This document shows, one piece after another, positions 46,603-54,517 of a DNA stretch of 64,000 bases (position 1 is its first letter; each line of letters starts with the position of its first letter). The DNA comes from Alteromonas lipotrueae (GTDB taxonomy: Bacteria > Pseudomonadota > Gammaproteobacteria > Enterobacterales > Alteromonadaceae). The notes below the pieces were generated by a model. The model was not told where the DNA came from. It did not search any database and saw only the letters and a list, made by a program, of their open reading frames with translations. The translations under genes were made by a program, and so were the position numbers. The DNA lies in the NCBI RefSeq assembly GCF_019249215.1, contig NZ_JAESDI010000014.1:62001-126000 (forward strand), written 5' to 3'.

Positions 46603-47541
46603 ATGGAGCCAAAAGTAGCCGTTTGTTCTCGCTCATTTTCTCAGAACAAAATACTTCGTGAAGAGCTGATAAAACAATTTCCGAATACAAAATTTAATGA
46701 CGCAGGTATTAGCCTAAATGGCGATTCATTAGTCGAATTCTTAAAGGGGATGGAACGAGCTGTTCTTGCCTTAGAATACTTAACTGAAGAAGTTATCCAG
46801 CAGCTTCCAGAACTAAAAGTGGTGGGTAAATATGGAGTTGGTCTGGATAAACTTGACTTACATGCTATGTCTAAATCGAATATAAAACTTGGTTGGACAG
46901 CTGGCGTTAATTCTATCGCCGTTGCCGAGCTGACAATTGCTCTGGCCCTAGATATTGTTAGAAAAGTATCCGAATCTCAAGCAGTAGTTGCTGGTGGAGA
47001 ATGGACACAAGTTAAGGGGCTGCAATTGTCATCGTTAAAAGTGGGCGTGGTTGGATATGGGCACGTTGGTTCTAAGGTTTCGCGTTTGTTTAAGGCTTTT
47101 GGCTCAGATGTCGTTGCTTATGATATTAAAGGGTTAGAGCAAGAAATGGAAAATGATGGTGTCACTCCTTCTTCTTGGAACAAAATAGTTGAAGAGTGTG
47201 ATTTGATTACAGTACATGTACCTTATCATAAGCAAAACCATCACCTTATAAGTGATAAGGTGATGTCTTCAATGAAGCCTGGTTCTTATATATTAAATAC
47301 AGCTAGAGGTGGGTTGATCGATGAGTTTAGCTTGCTTCAGCATTTGGAGTCCGGCCATATTCATGCCGCTGGATTAGATGTATTCGAAATTGAACCGCCT
47401 AAGAATAATGCACTAGTGAGACGAAGTGACGTAGTTGTAACAAGTCATATTGGCGGAAGCTCAAAAGAGGCAATTTTGGCGATGGGCAGAGCTGCCATTG
47501 CCGGATTATCTGACTTTACTGATCCACTTGATTACTTATAG
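46603..47541 (+). CDS. D-isomer-specific 2-hydroxyacid dehydrogenase
   Basis: 312 residues from the ATG at 46603, with GTAGGG upstream; an in-frame TTG at 46576 is the alternative. VGKYGVGLDKLD, GVVGYGHVGSKV (NAD loop), TARGGLIDE (catalytic Arg), GLDVFEIEPP (Glu) and TSHIGGSSKE (His) give the full phosphoglycerate-dehydrogenase-type active site. It interconverts a 2-keto and a D-2-hydroxy acid. In this operon it could act on a keto-acid precursor or side group of the CMP-linked residue (inference). A perfect 11-base hairpin lies within its coding sequence at 47239-47265. Confidence 0.88.
   Translation: MEPKVAVCSRSFSQNKILREELIKQFPNTKFNDAGISLNGDSLVEFLKGMERAVLALEYLTEEVIQQLPELKVVGKYGVGLDKLDLHAMSKSNIKLGWTAGVNSIAVAELTIALALDIVRKVSESQAVVAGGEWTQVKGLQLSSLKVGVVGYGHVGSKVSRLFKAFGSDVVAYDIKGLEQEMENDGVTPSSWNKIVEECDLITVHVPYHKQNHHLISDKVMSSMKPGSYILNTARGGLIDEFSLLQHLESGHIHAAGLDVFEIEPPKNNALVRRSDVVVTSHIGGSSKEAILAMGRAAIAGLSDFTDPLDYL
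47239..47265. repeat. Perfect 11-base inverted repeat inside the dehydrogenase gene
   Basis: CATCACCTTAT (47239-47249), loop AAGTG, ATAAGGTGATG (47255-47265). It lies entirely in codons for the HHLISDKVM segment. Such long perfect arms are unlikely by chance in coding sequence. No T-run follows. Possible operator, RNA structure or coincidence. Confidence 0.7.
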
Positions 47542-47559
47542 TTTTGAATAGGTTAAAGA

Positions 47560-48147
47560 ATGAAGTTGATTGGAAGAGTAGACGAAAACACGATTAAATT
47601 AGAGACAGAAGAGAGTGATTTACCGGGCCTTAATATTAACTTCATAGGGCAAGGAAATAAGCTGGTTATAGGTAGAAATTTTAAATGCTCTAGACTAGAC
47701 ATTAACTTTTTTAAGGATAATTGTACTCTTTTCATCGGGCAAAATGTGGTTTTGGCAGGTAGTTTGAACTTCAAAGGTAAAAATACTCAAATGTCTATTG
47801 GGTCGGGGACTAAATGTAATGCTAGTCTATTCGCCAATCTAGGTGAGGATAATGATAAAATTTCTATAGGTGAAAATTGTTTATTTGCTCAAGTGAAATT
47901 TAGAACCTCTGACTCCCACAAAATTATGGATATTGAAACAGGTGCTCGTATCAACAGAAGCAAAGATATCGTTTTAGAAGATAGAGTATGGATTGCTGAG
48001 GATACCCTAGTAAAAGGGGGCGCACATATAGGGAGCGGAACTGTGGTAGGAGCAAAATCGTTTGTCTCTAAAGAACTAAAACAGAATTGCATTTATGCTG
48101 GGGCCCCAGTTCGTTTGATTCGTGAAAATATACGCTGGGAAGAATAA
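47560..48147 (+). CDS. Hexapeptide-repeat (left-handed beta-helix) acyltransferase-like protein
   Basis: 195 residues. Many irregular hexapeptide turns ([LIV]G.. pattern: LVIGRNF, LFIGQNV, MSIGSGT, ISIGENC) form a left-handed beta helix, ending in the acetyltransferase signature IGSGTVVGAKSFVSKEL and IYAGAPVRLIREN. RVWIAEDTLVKGGAHIG is the usual catalytic area. Family members O- or N-acylate sugars from acyl-CoA. It may acylate the special residue before or after activation (inference). It lies 18 bases after the dehydrogenase gene and just before the giant glycosyltransferase. Confidence 0.85.
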   Translation: MKLIGRVDENTIKLETEESDLPGLNINFIGQGNKLVIGRNFKCSRLDINFFKDNCTLFIGQNVVLAGSLNFKGKNTQMSIGSGTKCNASLFANLGEDNDKISIGENCLFAQVKFRTSDSHKIMDIETGARINRSKDIVLEDRVWIAEDTLVKGGAHIGSGTVVGAKSFVSKELKQNCIYAGAPVRLIRENIRWEE

Positions 48148-48157
48148 GGGTCGTAAA

Positions 48158-51100
48158 ATGCAGATATTAATTGTAAAAAGAAAGAGTCATCTATTTTTTT
48201 TTGAAAATTTAGTTAACTCAGCCGAAGTTGAGTTATATTCCGAAGATCCTGAGTTGATTTCGCTTAGCAAATCCCGATTCAAGAAGAGTGTATTACTCCC
48301 ACATCAAATTGAGTTGTTCGTTGAACAAATAGGCGCTGAAAATTGTCAAGTTCTTATCCCCTTAGATACTTCTAATTGTTTTAATTCTTGGTATTCAGAC
48401 CCCATTTTAAGAAGTCTGCCCTCAATTGGCCTTTCATCAGGTGTTTTGGATACTGAATGGGTTTATGATCTGACAATAGAGGGACGTAGGGAAAAACTGG
48501 CTTCGCTAACTGGTCTTCTGAAGGGAATCTATACCCCAGATAATGATCCTGAACTAAATATATCAGATACTCCGTTAGTAAGCTCAGGTATATTTGTCGC
48601 CAAAGAAGACTTAATGTCTGAACCTAGTAATCAAGCTTTGATCGTTCCAGATTTTGCTGATTACCTTGACCCAGATAAAGAGCGCTGGTTAAAAGATGTT
48701 AGCAGTTCTCTAGATAATCTTGGAATAGCTTACTTAATTGCTGATTATGATTCAGCTTATGCTAGTCCAGATGAATTTTATGAGCTAAAGACTAAAGTCG
48801 CATCATCCCAATATTTAATTACACCAAGGTCTTATTTGTATTACCTCGCTAGAGGTTGGGGGGGGAATGCTATTGTTTACGACGTAGATAACTACGTCAG
48901 TCTATCATTCGATCGGGAATTAAGGCCTCCAGCTGCTCTAATTCGCCACAAGCGTGACTTTAGTCGATTATTTGAAAATCAAGACTCTCAATTTGATGAT
49001 TCGAAACTTGACGTAACGTACAACGCCAGTGGTACGTTACAAGAATTTGGTGGTTGCACCTCACTTCAGATAACTAAGTCCCATATTGTATTGTGGGGTC
49101 GAATGCCGCCGCACAATTATTCTGGGGGAAGGTATCATGGATGGCTACTGGCTGAAGGTTTCGCAGCCCTAGGCTACCAAGTGACAGTTATGACAGATAA
49201 TCGTCCGTACTTTATTGATGATTTTTCTCATATGCCAGGTCATCGAAATATCCATGTAAAAACCACTAGTAATTTCCTAGATCCAACTAGCTATCCAAGT
49301 TACACCGCTGAAAACATCATTGTTATACCGGGTATGGATAAGAATGGTGATATGTATAAAGGAGCGATTGACTACGCAACGAATTGTGGCGCGAGGTTGG
49401 GGCTTGTCAATTTTGAGTCTCCCAATTGGTTCAATTCTATGGTATTCCCCAATCGTGACCCTGAATTATGGAAATACTGGGAGGTGACTTCTAAATTTTC
49501 CAGTTTAATTTTGTCAACTACAGATGTTAGTCGGGGATATGCCCAAGAATACTACTTGAATAGTCGTGATTCTTGTTTGTTTGAATCGCTCTATGCCCCT
49601 ATTAATTCGACATACGCCGAACGCTACTGTGAATTAAAAAACAAAGAAAAGCGAGTTATTGTTTTTTTTCCTCGTCACGGTTACTCCGCGCACAAAGGCT
49701 GGCAAAACATCGTTGATACGTTGGGGGATGGTTTCAAAAATCATACTGTAGTTTTTCTGTGCGGTGAGTCTGACCTCCCTAAAGATGTAATAGGTTTACT
49801 AAACAATTTAGCGACTGAAATTGGTTTTGAAATTGAATATAAGATCAAAATTAATGATCAAGAAAAGTTTGAAGAGCTAGCTCGAGCCTGCTTACTATTG
49901 TTTCCGTCTCAATTTGAAGGTTATGGCTACCCGCCTATAGAAGCTTTAGCGGTAGGAACTCCAACGGTAGCTTTTGACTTACCAGTTTTACGAGAGACCT
50001 GTGAAGAGCACTTGATATATGCTCCTAATGGCGATTGGGAGAGTTTCAAGCACCTAGCTAACAAAGCACTTGCAACAAATTATCGACTACAACCAGAAGC
50101 AGTTGAGCGAGCATTATATGTAGCAAGTTTTACTCGATTTACGGAAAGATTATCGTCGATAACAGACAAATGGATAGATGTCAAAAACGCTGAACTTAAG
50201 GCTTGTAGCGAAGATATTACAAAAGCATTTTTCGACTTGAACTCTTTGGTCAGTAAGTTCATCGGTCAGCGCAGTAAAAATATTGAGTCGAAGGCAATAA
50301 TTAAAGAGTTATTGTATGGTGTAGGGTTTGATCCTAAGACTGATATTCGTATCAATAGCGCAAGTCGAGTATTGATAACTGTACAAAATACATCTGTAAT
50401 CGATGTTGAACTAGGCTCAAATACTTTATTAGATCTAATTGTTCACCTAAATAAAAAAGGTATTGGTGTTGATGTTCTGTCTCAGGATTTTGCGATTGAA
50501 ACGTTTGCACAGCGTTTTAAGTTCAGCCTTAATAGATTCATCAGTATTGGGAAGTCGGAGCTAAATGCCCCACAGGTTCGTGGCGAAGTTGGTATTTTGC
50601 TACTCAAAATGTTACATCAATATAGTTATTTCGAAATCATCTGTGTTGATGAATTTTTATATCCTGAACTCATCGAAATAGCCAATGTCTCAGTATGCCC
50701 CCAAGTTGCTAGTTTGGACTTGACGAGAAAAGTGCGGACAAGTAATAAGATATTTTCTCGTAATTATGTTGGGGAATTAGAAGGGGGGACTGGTGATAGT
50801 ACCTTCATTGTTCCAAATAGTTTGTTAGTAAGTCGAGACAGAAAGGCATGGTTAGTCAATGGACCAAATCAGCTTGTAACTATCGTTGTTGATAATTTTT
50901 GTACTAAAACAATTCGTTTATTGGCTAACTTTGAGCAGGTGATGCAAAGCCTTCAAAAACAAGGGCTCTCAATAGACGTGCGGTTGGCGTCAAAATCTCC
51001 AATGACTTCCCTCCCTTATTTCGCAAGTTCAGTTATATACCAAAATAACGATGACCTTTATAAATTCATGCGACAAAGTATGTTTAGCGTAAATTTGTTA

Positions 51101-51889
51101 GAGGGGCAACTTGAATCTTATCTAAGTACGATGAATCGCTTAGTTGGCGTTATTGAATTGAGCAGTGAACTGAGTTCACGAGAGCTAGAAGCTATAATAG
51201 TGAAACTTTCTTCTGATTCTGAAGTGTGGAAGAAAGTTCGTCGAACCGCGTTTAATGATGAAATTAATAAAGCTGCATCATTAAACTACTATCGAGGTGT
51301 TCTCACTAATACCGGGTCTAAAGATGCTAATTTAATGAATAAGTTTGAAGCTGGTAAAAAGACTTTCATTCAAGACTTTGAAAAGCTGCAACCAAGGCTA
51401 TTTCTGCAGTTCAAAGAAAAGTTAAACCTGGGGCTTATCGCTCAAGCTTGTGAGATTTTAAAACGTTATACATTAACTTCCGAAGATGATGTCGTCGCAA
51501 AAGCTTTACTGATAAAGCTATCGCTACTGGCTGGAATGCCGAGCTTTGCAGAGGCGCTCAACAGGGAACTTATAGCCAAGTATCCGGTCGAGTCGTTAGT
51601 GTATTCTTTAGGAGCTAAAGTCAAACAATACCTTAACCAAACAGCTTCTGCATCACAGTATGACTACTTTGGTCTAATGCTCGACTCTACTAGTATTGAA
51701 ACTATCTTATGTGCGTCACAATCTAGTATAAAAGCGGGCCGCAGTATCGACATCGAAATTCATAAAACGATAGTACAAAACGTCGCTAGTTTTCAACTAG
51801 ATGAAAATTTAGAAGGATTTAACTGTGAACGACAATCTCACTTATATAAAGCGTTAATCGAGGAGTATGCAAACAATGGAACATATTGA
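48158..51889 (+). CDS. Large multidomain GT4-type glycosyltransferase
   Basis: 1243 residues from the ATG at 48158 (AAGGG upstream). The N-terminal ~300 residues match nothing I recognise. A GT-B glycosyltransferase (about 305-665) shows NYSGGRYHGWLLAEGFAALG (acceptor-side loop), VFFPRHGYSAHKGWQ and FPSQFEGYGYPPIEALAVGTP (donor site with the two Glu). The C-terminal ~570 residues include a second Rossmann-like region (about 740-1060) and a helical, TPR-like end (about 1080-1200). No membrane segment. Nine T at 48194-48202 and eight G at 48858-48865 could be slippage points. It overlaps the next gene. Substrates unknown. Confidence 0.8.
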   Translation: MQILIVKRKSHLFFFENLVNSAEVELYSEDPELISLSKSRFKKSVLLPHQIELFVEQIGAENCQVLIPLDTSNCFNSWYSDPILRSLPSIGLSSGVLDTEWVYDLTIEGRREKLASLTGLLKGIYTPDNDPELNISDTPLVSSGIFVAKEDLMSEPSNQALIVPDFADYLDPDKERWLKDVSSSLDNLGIAYLIADYDSAYASPDEFYELKTKVASSQYLITPRSYLYYLARGWGGNAIVYDVDNYVSLSFDRELRPPAALIRHKRDFSRLFENQDSQFDDSKLDVTYNASGTLQEFGGCTSLQITKSHIVLWGRMPPHNYSGGRYHGWLLAEGFAALGYQVTVMTDNRPYFIDDFSHMPGHRNIHVKTTSNFLDPTSYPSYTAENIIVIPGMDKNGDMYKGAIDYATNCGARLGLVNFESPNWFNSMVFPNRDPELWKYWEVTSKFSSLILSTTDVSRGYAQEYYLNSRDSCLFESLYAPINSTYAERYCELKNKEKRVIVFFPRHGYSAHKGWQNIVDTLGDGFKNHTVVFLCGESDLPKDVIGLLNNLATEIGFEIEYKIKINDQEKFEELARACLLLFPSQFEGYGYPPIEALAVGTPTVAFDLPVLRETCEEHLIYAPNGDWESFKHLANKALATNYRLQPEAVERALYVASFTRFTERLSSITDKWIDVKNAELKACSEDITKAFFDLNSLVSKFIGQRSKNIESKAIIKELLYGVGFDPKTDIRINSASRVLITVQNTSVIDVELGSNTLLDLIVHLNKKGIGVDVLSQDFAIETFAQRFKFSLNRFISIGKSELNAPQVRGEVGILLLKMLHQYSYFEIICVDEFLYPELIEIANVSVCPQVASLDLTRKVRTSNKIFSRNYVGELEGGTGDSTFIVPNSLLVSRDRKAWLVNGPNQLVTIVVDNFCTKTIRLLANFEQVMQSLQKQGLSIDVRLASKSPMTSLPYFASSVIYQNNDDLYKFMRQSMFSVNLLEGQLESYLSTMNRLVGVIELSSELSSRELEAIIVKLSSDSEVWKKVRRTAFNDEINKAASLNYYRGVLTNTGSKDANLMNKFEAGKKTFIQDFEKLQPRLFLQFKEKLNLGLIAQACEILKRYTLTSEDDVVAKALLIKLSLLAGMPSFAEALNRELIAKYPVESLVYSLGAKVKQYLNQTASASQYDYFGLMLDSTSIETILCASQSSIKAGRSIDIEIHKTIVQNVASFQLDENLEGFNCERQSHLYKALIEEYANNGTY

Positions 51890-52337
51890 TCTAATCAAGT
51901 TTGATAAGTCATTCCATGGTTCTGGTTGGTATGATCCTGAGCATTATTCCAGTGAGAATGGAGATGTTTTTTATCGCTGGATGGCTTCTGGGGAGGACTG
52001 TTCGGTATCATTGCTCTCAAATAACGAAAGCTGTTGTATTGTCTATTGTGATGTTATGTCAATGGTCAGTAGTGAAGTACTAGAGTACTTAGAAATACAT
52101 GTTGATGGGCAAGCCGTAATTTGGTCGGCAAACGGCCAAGATGGTAATGGTGTTCGTTTGCAGTTTTTGTTGCCGGTAAAAACTGATTTACAAGCTTGCG
52201 AAGTTACTTTTAGGGTCACTAAGTCTTTTAAGGCAGGAGGACAAGACTTGAGACATTTAAGTTTCGCATTCAGAGAAATTTCTGTAACTAGAGTTCGCTT
52301 TGAGGCGTTAATGGAATTACTTGAGGTTGGGTGCTAA
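51876..52337 (+). CDS. Small beta-rich protein of unknown function
   Basis: 153 residues from the ATG at 51876, ten bases after AGGAG; the ATG at 51867 is too close to it. The beginning overlaps the end of the glycosyltransferase gene by 14 bases. FHGSGWYDPEHYSSENGDVF, WMASGEDCSVSLL and alternating strands suggest a jelly-roll domain of the type often attached to glycosyltransferases; here it is a separate protein. No signal peptide. I do not recognise a function; it may be a partner of the large enzyme or of the next protein, whose ATG overlaps its stop codon. Confidence 0.6.
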   Translation: MEHIDLIKFDKSFHGSGWYDPEHYSSENGDVFYRWMASGEDCSVSLLSNNESCCIVYCDVMSMVSSEVLEYLEIHVDGQAVIWSANGQDGNGVRLQFLLPVKTDLQACEVTFRVTKSFKAGGQDLRHLSFAFREISVTRVRFEALMELLEVGC

Positions 52338-53614
52338 TGGAAAAGCTTTTTGAAAACTTAAGTATGAAAGAGCTTAAAGCAATTAGGCGGAAAACAGGTG
52401 TAACTAACGCGGTTGTTTATTATCCGAAGTTTAAATCTAGTGAAGAATTAACCAATCATTATCATCGGGCTCGCTGGTATTTACCTTATGAAAAAAACGT
52501 GATTGAAAAGGTGAAACTGTTCTCAGATGATGATGCTAGTATTCAGGAGCGGCCTGAATATATGGCCCCCCCAATTTCATCTTCCGAGCATATCTGCGAT
52601 CTTAAAGATATGGATATTGAATCATTGGTTGCAGCTAAATGTGTTTTATTATGGGATTATCCTAGTGAAATGCTAATACAAAAATTCCAGAAACTCGGTA
52701 TAAGGTCTTTTAATATAACAACTAATGACTTAGATACTGCTGAATATGGTAATTACTGTAAAGTTTTATGGCAGTTAACTTCAAACGCCGATAAAGATAA
52801 AATTATAGAGTCTAGCCACTCTCGATTTAAAAATTATTTAAAAAGGCTTTCCAATAAAGAGTACAAAGCAGCAGCTGTATTTGGAACCGGCCCTAGTATA
52901 GATTTAGCGTCTGAATTTGACTTCTCTCGATGTTTTACACACGCTTGTAATACAATTATTCTGAGTGAAGAGCTCATGGATGCGATAAAGCCAGATTTTT
53001 TATCTGCTGGCGACGTTGTAAGCCACTTCGGTATCTCTGAATATGCACACCAATATCGGGAAAGATTGCACTCAACTCTACAAAGCACTGATTGTATGTT
53101 TTTGACAACATCTCAATTCGGTTATTTGTTTATGGTGCAATATCCGGATGTGGCAGATAAAGTGTTAGTTAGTGATCAACGGGGCTTTTTACCTAACTAT
53201 GATTTAAATAGTGATTGGAACTTACCGTGTTTAGATAGTGTCTTTAATATTCATATGGCGCCGACGGCTTCGACATTTTCAGATACTGTGTTTGTTCTTG
53301 GCTGTGATGGTAAAAATCCCGATGAAAGCTTAAATGAGGATTTTTGGCAACACTCAAAGAAAGCACAGTTACATAACCTAGTCGATTCTGGGCATCAGTG
53401 CCACCCAACATTTGATGTCCATCGTCAGAAATCTACTTGGGACGGTTATCAAAATTCTGTTCAACAAACATGTGGTTTGGGAGAAAATCTTTATGGAAAG
53501 CGGTTTTTTACACTACATCCTTCGTACACCATAGGCTTAAACACGAGATTCATTGACAGCGAAGAGCTAGAGAAAAATTTCCCATTTTTAATAAAGCGAA
53601 GCCATGAAGTTTGA
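52337..53614 (+). CDS. DUF115/Maf-like protein, copy 1
   Basis: 425 residues from the ATG at 52337 (overlapping the previous stop, TAATG); an in-frame GTG lies two codons upstream. The central part AAVFGTGPSIDLASEF (about 178-193), DFLSAGDVVSHFG and FVLGCDGKNPDE resembles the MptE-like DUF115 domain of Maf proteins, which transfer CMP-activated nonulosonic acids to flagellin in the cytoplasm. The N-terminal ~170 residues are unassigned. The similarity is by pattern only. With a NeuA-like enzyme in the operon, a role in transferring a CMP-linked residue is plausible (inference). Confidence 0.62.
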   Translation: MEKLFENLSMKELKAIRRKTGVTNAVVYYPKFKSSEELTNHYHRARWYLPYEKNVIEKVKLFSDDDASIQERPEYMAPPISSSEHICDLKDMDIESLVAAKCVLLWDYPSEMLIQKFQKLGIRSFNITTNDLDTAEYGNYCKVLWQLTSNADKDKIIESSHSRFKNYLKRLSNKEYKAAAVFGTGPSIDLASEFDFSRCFTHACNTIILSEELMDAIKPDFLSAGDVVSHFGISEYAHQYRERLHSTLQSTDCMFLTTSQFGYLFMVQYPDVADKVLVSDQRGFLPNYDLNSDWNLPCLDSVFNIHMAPTASTFSDTVFVLGCDGKNPDESLNEDFWQHSKKAQLHNLVDSGHQCHPTFDVHRQKSTWDGYQNSVQQTCGLGENLYGKRFFTLHPSYTIGLNTRFIDSEELEKNFPFLIKRSHEV

Positions 53615-54503
53615 TAATATTTTAGCACTGGAGCTGACCGACTCGTATGTATGGCTAGAGAAACTTAGGTCAGCGCTTGGGGAACATCAATATCAAAAGG
53701 CTAGCAGTATAGTTAAAAGCTATGAATCACAAGGCTTTCCTCATCGGAACTGGAAAAAAATGTTACTAGAAAGTTTCGCCAAAGGTGAATCTTTCCAAAT
53801 ATATAGCCGGAATATGCAGTTTGCTAATCTCAATGATGCGAGAGCTTTACTAGACGAATTGATTATAGACGACGTTTACGGACTAAATGCATTGTCAGAT
53901 TTAGCTTATGTAATTGATGCAGGTGCAGCCAATGGTCTTTTCTCAAGGATTATAACTCATAAATTCCCGACCGCCGAGGTTCAAGCTATAGAACCAAATC
54001 CTCGGAACCTGACGATGATTAAGCATAACTTAAGTCGTGAAATCAAAAACGGTAGGGTAGTTCTACAGAAAGGAGCTTTGTCAACATCGCAGCATGATAT
54101 CTGTATCGAAATCCCTAAAGACGTTAGAGTTTGGGGGGGCCTTGGGGCAACTTCTGTAGAAAGAGATCGACTTAACGTCCGTGAGCTATTAAGTGTCGAA
54201 ACAAAGAGTATTGATTTAAACACCTTTTTAACTAAGCCTGTTGATTTACTAAAGTGCGATATTGAAGGTGCTGAGTTTAATGTATTATGCTCGGTCGAAG
54301 ATAAAATCAAGCTGTGTAAAAGATTGCTAATTGAAATTCATTCGGACGTGAAGGATTTTTCACAAAAGTTCAGCCAATTAATTTCGTTTCTTGATAGCCA
54401 TAATTTCGACTTTGCATGCTATGAAGGCGTAAAAAGTAGTGGGAACATGTTTCTAGGTAAACCTTTCCCGTCGTTCATGTTATGTGCAGTAAATAAACAC
54501 TGA
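53604..54503 (+). CDS. FkbM-family methyltransferase
   Basis: 299 residues. YVIDAGAANGLFSRI (about 109-123, SAM motif I), VQAIEPNPRNL (motif II) and VDLLKCDIEGAEFNVL (FkbM signature, about 212-227) define the family, whose members O-methylate hydroxyls of sugars or polyketides. The N-terminal ~100 residues may help bind the acceptor. It overlaps the previous gene by 11 bases and lies 14 bases before the second DUF115 gene. A run of seven G at 54133-54139 is within the coding sequence. Likely to methylate the glycan (inference). Confidence 0.85.
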   Translation: MKFDNILALELTDSYVWLEKLRSALGEHQYQKASSIVKSYESQGFPHRNWKKMLLESFAKGESFQIYSRNMQFANLNDARALLDELIIDDVYGLNALSDLAYVIDAGAANGLFSRIITHKFPTAEVQAIEPNPRNLTMIKHNLSREIKNGRVVLQKGALSTSQHDICIEIPKDVRVWGGLGATSVERDRLNVRELLSVETKSIDLNTFLTKPVDLLKCDIEGAEFNVLCSVEDKIKLCKRLLIEIHSDVKDFSQKFSQLISFLDSHNFDFACYEGVKSSGNMFLGKPFPSFMLCAVNKH

Positions 54504-54517
54504 GAAAGTAATTCAAA

